A DNA stretch of 64,000 bases, taken from the NCBI GenBank assembly GCA_015709655.1, contig CP054181.1, forward strand, positions 981,262-1,045,261, written 5' to 3'. A program made the translations under genes and the position numbers. This document shows positions 18,480 to 26,593 of this stretch, in pieces. The number at the start of each line of letters is the position of its first letter. Position 1 is the first letter of the stretch. The notes under the pieces were generated by a model that saw only the letters and a program-made list of their open reading frames with translations, was not told the origin of the DNA and made no database searches. The DNA is from Ignavibacteria bacterium (GTDB taxonomy: Bacteria; Bacteroidota; Ignavibacteria; Kapaibacteriales; Kapaibacteriaceae).

Positions 18480-19070
18480 TTAGTTGAAGTTTGATAATCT
18501 GTTTTCGAGATTAGTCAGCCATTTTACCCGCTTTTCGTGGCTTACTCTTTTTACTGATGTAAAACTTATCCAACTGACATTTTTATACCCCATTGTTTTA
18601 AATACACTCCGTATCATCACTTTGCGGATTAAGTTTCCAATCAACAGTGAATACATTATTGCGGGTTTGTTCATTGTAGTGATAACGGTTACGCTTTTCA
18701 AATTCTTTAATAGGGGCAACAGACCAAAACCTCTCGGATGATGGTCATATGCCAACCCCGGTGATAAAACTCTATCGATAAAACCTTTGGTTGTTGCGGG
18801 CATTATGTCCCACCAAATAGGGAAAATAAAAATCAGATGGTCTGCTTTTTTCAGCCGTTCGTGATATTCCATAACTTGTGGGTCAACAGCACGGTGTTCT
18901 ACAAATGCTTTAAGGTCAGCGGCAGACATTGCGGGATTGAAGCTGTCTCTGTCAAGATGTATCAAGTCCACTTCGTGTTTTGCTTTTTGAAGTCCTTTGG
19001 TTACTGCGTCTAAAAGAGCGTTGCAGTAGCTTCCTTCGTAAGGATGATTGAATACAATTACTGTTCTCAT
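18480..19070 (-). CDS. NAD(P)H-dependent oxidoreductase, flavodoxin-like fold
   Basis: A protein of about 196 residues using the ATG at 19070 (MRTVIVFNHPYEGSYCNALL). This beta-strand and loop with HPYEGS, the FPIWWDIMPATTKGFIDRV segment, and GLAYD mark the NQO1/MdaB-like flavoprotein family that reduces quinones or similar electrophiles with FMN or FAD. A longer frame to 19130 exists, but it lacks a good start context. It is downstream of a Crp/Fnr regulator on the same strand. Confidence 0.82.
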   Translation of the reverse strand: MRTVIVFNHPYEGSYCNALLDAVTKGLQKAKHEVDLIHLDRDSFNPAMSAADLKAFVEHRAVDPQVMEYHERLKKADHLIFIFPIWWDIMPATTKGFIDRVLSPGLAYDHHPRGFGLLPLLKNLKSVTVITTMNKPAIMYSLLIGNLIRKVMIRSVFKTMGYKNVSWISFTSVKRVSHEKRVKWLTNLENRLSNFN

Positions 19071-19143
19071 TTTTTTACTGTTTAATACAGCACAAAATTG
19101 AGAAGTTAGCGAGGAGTCGTACGATAACAATTGTTAATAAATA

Positions 19144-19665
19144 CTATCGCCTATTTCTAATCCTGCTAAGCGAAACAGAGGTAATGCCGAGATAAGAAGC
19201 AATATAATGTTGTGGTACACGCTGAACGATATGCGGGAATTGTTCAATCAATTCTTCGTATCGTTTTTGAGGATTGTTTTTAAGGTAGGAAAAAGCAAGT
19301 TGCTGTGTTTGGAAAAGCCGTCTGAATAAATGTTCTTCAAAGTCCTTTTTTAATTCCGGAGAATTTTCAATTACCTGTTGAAAATCCTTTTGGGAAATAG
19401 TCTGTAATATGCAGGACTCTATACTTTCGATACTGTAAAGACTCGGTTGTTTGGTTCTGAAACTTTCTATGGAAGAAACGCTGTCGCCCTCAAAGAAGAA
19501 TTGTGTAGTGGTTTCTTTCCCGTCATTATTTACCCAAGTACGCAAACAGTCTTTTTCGATGAAGAACATCGTTCTTGAAATCTTACCCTCTTCCAGCAAT
19601 ATTGTCTTGGCAGGAATTTCCTGTCGTTTAAAATATTGGCTGAATTTGTTCCATTTGCTTTTCAT
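19144..19665 (-). CDS. Crp/Fnr-family transcriptional regulator
   Basis: A protein of 173 residues with an N-terminal cyclic-nucleotide-binding-like beta roll (TILLEEGKISRTMFFIEKDC, FFFEGDSVSSIESF) and a C-terminal HTH (VPQHYIASYLGITSVSLSRI). It belongs to the Bacteroidota type that often controls a neighbouring oxidoreductase. It opens the last, truncated cassette and probably regulates the flavoprotein and DUF4405 genes. No Fe-S cysteine motif is present. Confidence 0.83.
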   Translation of the reverse strand: MKSKWNKFSQYFKRQEIPAKTILLEEGKISRTMFFIEKDCLRTWVNNDGKETTTQFFFEGDSVSSIESFRTKQPSLYSIESIESCILQTISQKDFQQVIENSPELKKDFEEHLFRRLFQTQQLAFSYLKNNPQKRYEELIEQFPHIVQRVPQHYIASYLGITSVSLSRIRNRR

Positions 19666-19710
19666 TTTTTAGTCGTCTGTTTGTTTTATGCACGGTCGTC
19701 ATAGGGTTGC

Positions 19711-19842
19711 CACCAACGGTTTCGGGCTTTGCGTTCGGGCGGGTTTCGGAGCACAAAACTGTCAATACACCACAAAAGTTGATGCGAGGTAGAATGTTCA
19801 ATTAACCACGTCACCCGCCATTGAGCCAAACGCCTGTTACCA
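19711..19842 (-). other. attC-like site of cassette 7 (SRPBCC)
   Basis: An imperfect palindrome of 132 bp between 7-mer cores. The gene-proximal core, read on plus, is GTTACCACCA at 19836; it repeats the upstream junction of the same cassette (minus-strand GTTACCACCA at 20818). The outer core is GTTGGTG on the minus strand at 19717. The inner stem pairs GGCGGGT with ACCCGCC. Confidence 0.8.
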
Positions 19843-19846
19843 CCAG

Positions 19847-20800
19847 TTATTCTTTCGTTTCGCATCTGTTTTCAATTACGTTTAGGAGTCTGTCTTGAAA
19901 GTCTATTAGGATTATATCGCCCCAAAATTTACCATAAAAATTGATTGTTGAAGTCAACTGATAACTTGAAGAAAGTGTCAATTTTACTTGTCCGTTTTTT
20001 AGTTCGGTAAGTTCGTATGTTGCGTCAACAAAATTGAAATAGTTTCCATTCAAAACGTGTTGGTCGAATACTTTTTGTCTAACCGTTGAAGGGTCAATTT
20101 TTATGTCGAAGGAAGCCTTCTTGTTCTCTTCGTATTCCGTTATTGTTTCAATGAACATTAAACCACCTTCAAAATTTCCTATTCTTTGTCCACCAATTTC
20201 TTTCTTGTCGACAGTTGCACTTATTGGTCGGGGAATTCCGATTGAATTGAAAAATCCTGAATTGTATTCTTTCAGGTCAATTGTCTGAACTTCTACAATA
20301 TTATTCCAAATTTTTTCTGGTGTTGCGTCTATAATAACTTCACTTTTTACATTGTAAATGTCAGAAGGGCTTTTTATGTATTCTTCGATTGGTGCAAAGA
20401 GAAAAGGTAGTAAAACCAATGTCAGAAGTTTCCCTTTACTTTTTTGTCTGTTAATCTGAACAATTCTATAAATCAACGCTCCAATTGTTCCTAAAATAAA
20501 AAATGGTGCTGCAAGAACCAATAAGCAAATGAAGTCTTCAATACCAAATAAGAACATTGTCAAAAAGAAAGTCAAGACTGTCAGCCAAGGAATAAAAATA
20601 ATGTTCTTGTAAGATTTGAGTTTGTCATTGTCAGCAAACATTAAGGGAATAATACCCAAGATTGTCGGAATGATAAATAAATATGTTACCGAAGCCAAAG
20701 TTGCTTTTTGTCCGAATACCAACCTTGTCACAAGTCCGTATGCGATACCAAGTGCAATCCCGATAATTAGTAGTCCGTATTTTTGTTTTAGTCGTGTCAT
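19847..20800 (-). CDS. Cassette 7: membrane protein with C-terminal SRPBCC (START-like) domain
   Basis: A protein of 317 residues. Four hydrophobic segments fill residues ~9-140, followed by a soluble domain that begins VKSEVIIDATPEKIWNNIVE and continues through IETITEYEENKKASFDIKID, typical of SRPBCC/polyketide-cyclase-like lipid-binding folds. The ATG lies 17 bases inside the cassette and the stop ends five bases from the attC-like core, so almost all the cassette is coding. The biological role is unknown; a lipid or small hydrophobic ligand is likely from the fold. Confidence 0.7.
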   Translation of the reverse strand: MTRLKQKYGLLIIGIALGIAYGLVTRLVFGQKATLASVTYLFIIPTILGIIPLMFADNDKLKSYKNIIFIPWLTVLTFFLTMFLFGIEDFICLLVLAAPFFILGTIGALIYRIVQINRQKSKGKLLTLVLLPFLFAPIEEYIKSPSDIYNVKSEVIIDATPEKIWNNIVEVQTIDLKEYNSGFFNSIGIPRPISATVDKKEIGGQRIGNFEGGLMFIETITEYEENKKASFDIKIDPSTVRQKVFDQHVLNGNYFNFVDATYELTELKNGQVKLTLSSSYQLTSTINFYGKFWGDIILIDFQDRLLNVIENRCETKE

Positions 20801-20811
20801 TCTATAATTGG

Positions 20812-20943
20812 TGGTAACGTTCCGCAGCTACCCGAAGGTGGCGATTTCGGAGCACTTCACTGTCAACCAAGCAGAAACTTTGATTGGAACACAAAGCTTG
20901 ATTTAACCACTGAACCGCCACTTTTGGGTAGCTGCTGTTACCG
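20812..20943 (-). other. attC-like site of cassette 6 (AlbA_2)
   Basis: A site of 132 bp between cores. The outer arms pair CGCAGCTACCC (plus, 20821) with GGGTAGCTGC (20926), then GGTGGCG with CGCCAC. Internal mismatches sit where one arm has GAAG and the other, in reverse complement, AAAA. The gene-side core GTTACCGGCA at 20937 matches the start of cassette 6 at 22359 on the minus strand. Confidence 0.85.
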
Positions 20944-20948
20944 GCAGT

Positions 20949-22331
20949 TTATTTTTTTCTCCATGTGGTTCCACGACCTTGTGTTCCGGGTGTTTGCTCT
21001 ATTAGTCCTTTGTCTCTGAGTGCGTAAAATATTTGTTTCATAGCGTTTTCTGATCCAACATTTGCCAATCCACGAGCTGTCCTGTTGTTAATGGTTGCAT
21101 TTGTATTCAGGTAGGTCATGATAACTTCTTCAGGTGAGGCCAATGATTCGTGCTTTATTAAAACCATTACTGAGTTTTCTCTCTCGATAATTTCTGGTTC
21201 CTTTAGTTTCATTTTTTTCATAGCATCGAAAGCTGTATTGAGACCTTCGCCAACGTCCTGATTTGGTGGGTTCGGAAATTTATTAATCAATCTAACCAAA
21301 GACCCATTACGCGCAAACTGCTCTTTTAAAATGTTACCTGTAGTAACGTGTCCAGGCAATTTGCCAGGACTTTCAATTTCCACCCTATTGTCGAATATCC
21401 GTATATGTATGTCAGAGGCTAAACTATAGTCACGATGCAGCACAGCATTAGTAATGATCTCGTGCAATGTTTCGTTTGGATAGTGCATTGTTGTCTCTTC
21501 ACCATCAGCTGAATAAATCTTTATTGCTTGAATTATTTCAGTAACTTTTGAAACCGCTTCATAAATTTGTTTATATGCACATCCCTCAATTGAAATCGGT
21601 GTAAATGCTAATGTTTCTCGTGTTCCCTCTGCATCTTTCGTTGTATATCGGTAGATCTTTATTCCACTTTGTTTCGGTAAAGCAGCCTGGGGGTTGTCAG
21701 CAAATAAGAGTACTGAGGCAACTGTCGGAAGATTATTAGAAATTAGAAGTTGCTTTTTTAACCACGGAATAGGTTCCGTTGTTGGTATTACTTCTATCAT
21801 GAACTCATAGATCACAAGTGAATCTGCTACAAATTCAATAGGTACATTTAATGTATTGCTTTCAAATGATGAAACTCCTTTGTCAAGCTGAAGCCGTTTT
21901 AATTTTTCATCATCGTCTACTGGTAAACTTTGAGCACCTCTTCTGATATATGGGACACCATCTGAAGCTTTTACAATTTGTTTGGTTTTTAGAATTGAGA
22001 TTTGCAAAACAAGACCGAGTTCTTCATCCATTTGCAAAAAGGTATAATTGAAGTCTGTGCCAAGAGGGAAAAGTTGTTCAAATATTTGAAGATGACCGTT
22101 AGCAGCTTCAACATCTGGAAATCCTCTCCACTGTCTTTGCTTCACACCTAAAACTTCAGTCTCATCAATTCCAATATAGATTTCTCCACCTACCGTATTT
22201 GCAAATGCTGAAATAGTTTTTGTCAGCTTTGCGGGCTTAATGTCAATTGCCTTTAAGTCTCTAAAGTGATCCTCTTCAATATCAAGAATGATATTTTTCT
22301 GATTTTCTGTTATTGATTTGGTTTCTATCAT
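20949..22331 (-). CDS. Cassette 6: AlbA_2/Schlafen-type DNA-binding ATPase-like protein
   Basis: A protein of 460 residues. The N-terminal AlbA_2 (AAA_4) domain shows KTISAFANTVGGEIYIGIDE and the strand ending in YIRRGAQSLP. The middle has the conserved ETLHEIITNAVLHRDYS motif of the RecG-like C-terminal ATPase/HATPase_c_4 part, followed by LPGHVTTGNILKEQFARNGS. The C-terminus is a winged helix. These proteins are frequent in bacterial accessory regions and are sometimes linked to phage defence or regulation; the exact action is unknown. Confidence 0.78.
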   Translation of the reverse strand: MIETKSITENQKNIILDIEEDHFRDLKAIDIKPAKLTKTISAFANTVGGEIYIGIDETEVLGVKQRQWRGFPDVEAANGHLQIFEQLFPLGTDFNYTFLQMDEELGLVLQISILKTKQIVKASDGVPYIRRGAQSLPVDDDEKLKRLQLDKGVSSFESNTLNVPIEFVADSLVIYEFMIEVIPTTEPIPWLKKQLLISNNLPTVASVLLFADNPQAALPKQSGIKIYRYTTKDAEGTRETLAFTPISIEGCAYKQIYEAVSKVTEIIQAIKIYSADGEETTMHYPNETLHEIITNAVLHRDYSLASDIHIRIFDNRVEIESPGKLPGHVTTGNILKEQFARNGSLVRLINKFPNPPNQDVGEGLNTAFDAMKKMKLKEPEIIERENSVMVLIKHESLASPEEVIMTYLNTNATINNRTARGLANVGSENAMKQIFYALRDKGLIEQTPGTQGRGTTWRKK

Positions 22332-22352
22332 AATTGTCAGTCTTTAAATTGC

Positions 22353-22484
22353 CGGTAACGGTTCGCGGCTTGGCGAAGGGCGGGATTTTTACCACCAAGT
22401 TTCATACGAAGCACAAATGCTGAACCTTGCACAAATATTTCCACGAAGCACGTCAGCCCGCCTTTTGCCAAACCGCTGTTAGTG
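22353..22484 (-). other. attC-like site of cassette 5 (HNH)
   Basis: A site of 132 bp between cores. Plus arms GCGGCTTGGCGAAGGGCGGG (22365) and CCCGCCTTTTGCCAAACCGC (22457) pair with G-T wobbles at the GAAG/TTTT step and a C-A mismatch. The gene-side core GTTAGTGGC at 22478 repeats the upstream junction of this cassette at 23225 (minus). Confidence 0.85.
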
Positions 22485-22505
22485 GCTGCCGTTCTTTCTT
22501 TCGCA

Positions 22506-23195
22506 TCAACTTTGTTTGTTGTCATACTCTAAATTACCCTTTGCAAGATTATGTGTTTCACAAAGCACTTGAAGATTTTCTAAAACTGTCTCGCCACCTT
22601 TTGACCAAGGATGAACGTGGTCAAAGTGAATGTTGTCTCCTGTCACAGTAACACCACAAAGTCGGCATTTATTTCCGTCACGCATTAATACCTGAACTTT
22701 GAGCCGTTCACTTGGAAATCTTTTTGTCTTATGTTTGAAAACAATTTCAGTTTGAGTAAAGGGTTCTTCAACTTCAATAGTCATTTCGTCCTCGTGATTG
22801 TCGGAATTGATGAATTGAACAAATGCTTCAAGTGCTTTTCTCCAGGTACCAAATTTTGCTGTGTATTGGTGCGTAGAATATTTGGAAACGGAACCTTTCA
22901 GGTCTCTAAACACAGGTTGTCGTCCAATGCTTAACCATACTTGCTCCATATTCTCAAATAACTCCTTCTCAGAAACATCTCGCTGTAAAACTAAATTTAA
23001 TCCAGCTTTTTCGATTGCCTTATTCCAACTTCCGAATCGGACGCCAATTGTGCCAGAAGTAAATTTGCCACCATTGCTGTCGTACTGTCTTGACGAAATT
23101 TTATTTAGTCCCAGTTTTTCAGCTACTCGCTTGACGTCCTCAAGTAACTCGTTGTCTGGGATATTTCTGTTAAATTCTTTAAGTTTATACTTCAT
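22506..23195 (-). CDS. Cassette 5: HNH endonuclease with two HNH-associated repeats
   Basis: A protein of about 229 residues. I use ATG 23195 because the in-frame extension to 23234 runs across the cassette junction. Two helical repeats of the type found with homing nucleases are present (TSGTIGVRFGSWNKAIEKAG and THQYTAKFGTWRKALEAF). The C-terminal HNH domain has CRLCG, FDHVHPWSKGG and LQVLCETHNLAKGN, with zinc-type cysteines and the catalytic His. It should cut DNA; whether for defence or mobility is open. Confidence 0.85.
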   Translation of the reverse strand: MKYKLKEFNRNIPDNELLEDVKRVAEKLGLNKISSRQYDSNGGKFTSGTIGVRFGSWNKAIEKAGLNLVLQRDVSEKELFENMEQVWLSIGRQPVFRDLKGSVSKYSTHQYTAKFGTWRKALEAFVQFINSDNHEDEMTIEVEEPFTQTEIVFKHKTKRFPSERLKVQVLMRDGNKCRLCGVTVTGDNIHFDHVHPWSKGGETVLENLQVLCETHNLAKGNLEYDNKQS

Positions 23196-23218
23196 ATTCT
23201 GTTGTCTGTCACGGTTGC

Positions 23219-23350
23219 CACTAACGGTTGGCAAATTGGCGATGGAGCCGCTTTTAGCACAAATGTTGAATAGAATTACTACTCTTTAACCTTGCACAAA
23301 AGCTCAATAGAAGCACTTCACCGGCTCTATTGCCAATTTGTTTGTTGTGG
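23219..23350 (-). other. attC-like site of cassette 4 (DUF262 pseudogene)
   Basis: A site of 132 bp between cores. Arms: CAAATTGGCGATGGAGCCG (plus, 23232) and CGGCTCTATTGCCAATTTG (23322), almost perfectly complementary. The gene-side core GTTGTGGGAT at 23344 equals the upstream junction of this cassette at 25159 on the minus strand. Confidence 0.82.
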
Positions 23351-23359
23351 GATGTGGAG

Positions 23360-25096
23360 TTATTTAATCAGTTCATTTTCATTTAGATATTCTATAAAAC
23401 TCGTTATAATATTATTTTTTCTGTATTCAATGTTTTTTTCTGAAAAATCAGGTTCAACTGTTAATTCTAAAAGTTCAGCTATTACTGTTCCGTGTTTTTC
23501 TTGCCCTTTATCATTGACAAAACCTTTCTTATATTTTACTTTGTCAATAAATCGGTAATCTGAAGCACGAATGTTTATTTTATCTTCTAATAATGATTTA
23601 TTTCCAATGGATTCCAAGTTTTTGATATTTTCTAAAGTCCTATCGTTTTCTTGCCGTTTCTTTGGAAAGATGTGTTCAATTTGAAAAGACATATTCAACT
23701 CGGGCAAAGTTTGTTCTCTTTTATAAAATGCCCACCAAGCCAACATAGATTTGGTAATAGGTCTTCCGTTTTTGAATTCAAAGTTTTGAATTGCTGTTTT
23801 GAGTGTGTTTTCCTCAAATTTAAAATCTGAAAAATGTATTTCTCTATCATTTACCACATTAATCATTTCAGCATAAACAGGAGTTCTCAAAGCATTTACG
23901 CCAGGGTTTGTAAAAGAATAAGCCCAATTAAATGCAGTTATTTTAGTAAGAAAAACTTCTAAATTTGTTTGATTTAATTGACAATTTTCGTCTTTGTTCT
24001 GGAGAAAATATACAGACAAAAAGTAATTCCACATACCATTCGGAGCATAGTTTAAGACAAATAATTTTTTCAAATTTATTTCTGAAAATCTTTCATTGTT
24101 TTGTTCATAAATGTCAGCCCAAAAGTTGGCGAGTATTTTTAAATTTGGAAGTGTCTCATCTTTTTTGAGTATTGCATATTTTCCTCTTTCATAAAATTTT
24201 CTCAAAGCCTCTGTTGTACTTGATTTTATTCCTTGTTTAGCGCGGATGAAGTACATATATCTTGTAAATAACTCATCCATTGGAGTTCCATTTATTGGAT
24301 TGAAAATTTTATTACAAATATCTTCTAGTTCTTTCCATTCATCAATAAATGACTCTTTTTCATTTTTACTGCTATAATGCTTATAGAATTGGGCTTTGAA
24401 AATATCTGCGTCAGATAGAGGCTACCCTCTGTCATTTAATGTAGAGAAAATTCTAAGAGCTGTATCTTGCGATTCTGCTTCAATTGGCAATAAAATACAG
24501 TTTCCTAATATTCTAGCTGGCAAATACGCAAAGTAGGAGGGAAATTCACTTAGGAATCCATCAATTTTATCTTGAAAAAAACGATAATTTTTTGCATAGT
24601 TACTTTTCTGTTCTTTGCTAACAACCCCAGTTTTTAAAATGTTTAGAAATTCATCCTTGTCATTGTCCGTCGCTACTTCGGAATCAATTTTTAGAACATT
24701 TAGGTCAGCTTCTCCAAACTCATTTGTTTTCCATAGACATTGAGAAATTCTTTTTCTCGTGCTTTTGGAATTATCATCTTGCATCTTACCGAACTTTTCA
24801 TAAAATGCACGTAATAATAGCATTAAAGTCGTTAATCTTTGTTGTCCATCAATAACTTCTTTCTTATGGTTTTCATTTTCAAAAGTAACGATTGAACCCA
24901 AAAAGTATTCCTCATTACTATCAAAATTATCGCAGTTATTATCAGGGAACGCAAAAGAAAAAATATCATCCCATAATGTTTGACATTGTGGTTCTTCCCA
25001 AGCATAAGGTCTTTGATAATCAGGAATTAAAAAATCCGATTTTTTGTCGGAAAAAAGTAACATTATTGTTTTTTGGTCAACATTCAGTTTAGACAT
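23360..25096 (-). pseudogene. Cassette 4: DUF262/DUF1524 (GmrSD-like) gene with an in-frame TAG
   Basis: The frame reads through 224 codons to NDRG, meets TAG at 24422-24424, and resumes in the same frame with PLSDADIFKAQFYKHY. The intact homologue in cassette 2 has Leu at this position. The N-terminal DUF262 part shows FLIPDYQRPYAWEE and DGQQRLTTLMLLLRAFY; the C-terminal DUF1524 His-Me finger nuclease shows IEHIFPKKRQEND and GNKSLLEDKIN. GmrSD-like enzymes cut modified phage DNA. A single substitution explains the break; readthrough cannot be excluded but no evidence supports it. Confidence 0.82.
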
Positions 25097-25152
25097 ACTT
25101 TTCTAAATTATTAATTTGGTTTTTTAATCTGTGGTAGTTTCGTTTCCATATC

Positions 25153-25245
25153 CCACAACGGGCCGGCGATAAAACAAGTTGCCGAAGGCAATTTGCCCGA
25201 AGGGCGTAGTGACCGAAGGGAACGAAGTTTTATTGCCTGTTGGGC
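25153..25245 (-). other. attC-like site of cassette 3 (Sul-like), short form
   Basis: A site of 93 bp between cores, the shortest of the array. Plus arms GGCGATAAAAC (25164) and GTTTTATTGCC (25227) pair. An extra small hairpin GTTGCCGAAGGCAA lies in the loop. The gene-side core GTTGGGCGC at 25239 repeats the cassette 3 junction at 26458 (minus), and the match extends to 24 positions with two mismatches. Confidence 0.78.
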
Positions 25246-25480
25246 GCTGTTAAATGGCGCGTAACCACAGCGTTTCTTTTCCCGGCCGATTCTCTTCTCT
25301 ATTTGCATTGAGCGGCACTCATTAAGGGGAGTTGGTTGATTCTCTTTATTTTCAATTACCCCAATCTATTCCATCAAAACCAAGAGACCTTATTTTTCGC
25401 CTTTAAGAACTTAGTACTCCCAAGTTATAGATCAGCATAATAAAACCGTAATCCATCTTGAAATGGTTGTCAATTACAAA
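25246..25480. other. Non-coding 3' tail of the Sul-like cassette
   Basis: Unlike the other cassettes, whose genes end within about 30 bases of the attC-like core, this one has ~235 bp between the stop and the site. The sequence is AT-rich. I see no open frame, RNA motif or clear terminator in it. Confidence 0.5.
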
Positions 25481-26299
25481 TTAGCAATTTAACATCCCAA
25501 GCACTTTTAATGCGTCACTTAAAGCTCTTACATCATGCGTACGGATGTAATCCACACCCATATAGCTTATATAAATTTCAGCAGCCAGGGTCGCTGGCGT
25601 TCGCTCGTTGACTCCTCGCCCAACAATAGTTCCTAAAAAAGATTTCCGAGAAACCGAAACAAGAATTGGTAATTTAAAGTATTCTTTTACTCGAAAAATA
25701 TTTTTCAAAACATATATTGACGTTTCTGGGTTAGAGCCTAAGAAGAAACCCATCCCTGGGTCTAAAATAATTCTTTCGGATGAAACGCCTGAATTTTGAA
25801 GTGAATTTATTCGTTGCGAAAAGAAATCAATTATTCCATCAAATATATTTTCGGGAACAGTTTCGATTACTTGGGCTTTCCCAAGCCGCTGTATGGAATG
25901 CATAACAATGAGTTTGCAATTAGATTCTGCCAATTCAGGATATAATTCTGCATATGGAAACCCTTGAATGTCATTTAAATAGTGGACATTCTTTTTTAAA
26001 AAATATTTTTGAACTTCGGGTTTGAATGAATCAACAGAAACTGAAATATTTTGAGAATGCAATTTGTCGATGACATCATTTAAACGGATTATTTCCTCAT
26101 GAGGCTTTACTTCTTTTGATTCAGGATTACTGGAAGCGGCTCCTACATCAATTATGTCAGCGCCATCCTTAACAAGTAGAAGTGATTTCTCTATAGCTTT
26201 ATCATAATTTAAATAAAGGCCGCCATCTGAAAAGCTGTCTTCAGTAATGTTTACTACACCTAGTATTGTAGGCTTTTTTAATTTCATATGTTTTTTCAC
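25481..26299 (-). CDS. Cassette 3: Sul-type dihydropteroate synthase
   Basis: A protein of 272 residues (or 268 from the second ATG, MKLKKP). DHPS signatures: ILGVVNITEDSFSDGG, DIIDVGAASSNPES, VSVDSFKPEVQ, LILDPGMG-type loop and VSRKSFLG. Several blocks match plasmid Sul1/Sul2 rather than ordinary FolP as I recall them: LNDIQGFP followed by LYPELAES, LIVMHSIQR, and DPGMGFFLG followed by PETS; E. coli FolP has DPGFGFGKN at the last site. Sul enzymes make dihydropteroate while discriminating against sulfonamides. Position in a mobile cassette fits a resistance-type role, but insensitivity is inferred, not shown. Confidence 0.85.
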   Translation of the reverse strand: MKKHMKLKKPTILGVVNITEDSFSDGGLYLNYDKAIEKSLLLVKDGADIIDVGAASSNPESKEVKPHEEIIRLNDVIDKLHSQNISVSVDSFKPEVQKYFLKKNVHYLNDIQGFPYAELYPELAESNCKLIVMHSIQRLGKAQVIETVPENIFDGIIDFFSQRINSLQNSGVSSERIILDPGMGFFLGSNPETSIYVLKNIFRVKEYFKLPILVSVSRKSFLGTIVGRGVNERTPATLAAEIYISYMGVDYIRTHDVRALSDALKVLGMLNC

Positions 26300-26451
26300 T
26301 TTAATTGCCTTTTCTATTCTGCTCTGTCTGTGGTTTTATTTCATATCTTTTTAATTTAATTCGCGGATTATTGTTTCCCTAAACTGTGCCGCTCGTCTTT
26401 TGTTTTTATATTTCTCGGCCGGGCTATTTATTTAACGCGCCATTTAATTGC

Positions 26452-26583
26452 GCCCAACGGTTTGCGGCTTGGCGAAGGTGGCGATTTTTACCACAAATGT
26501 TGATGCGGAGAACCAAACTTTGATTAACCACAAATGTGTCTGCGGAGCACTGAACCGCCACTTTTGCCAAACCGCTGTTAGCG
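26452..26583 (-). other. attC-like site of cassette 2 (DUF262)
   Basis: A site of 132 bp between cores. Plus arms GCGGCTTGGCGAAGGTGGCG (26464) and CGCCACTTTTGCCAAACCGC (26556) are complementary apart from G-T and C-A steps. The gene-side core GTTAGCGGC at 26577 repeats the cassette 2 junction at 28405 (minus). The outer core GTTGGGC fits the classical integron consensus GTTRRRY. Confidence 0.87.
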
Positions 26584-26593
26584 GCTGTGGTTA

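Noticed and set aside
24422..24424. Programmed readthrough of the TAG in cassette 4
   Set aside because: No recoding signal or suppressor tRNA is visible; a point mutation is simpler.
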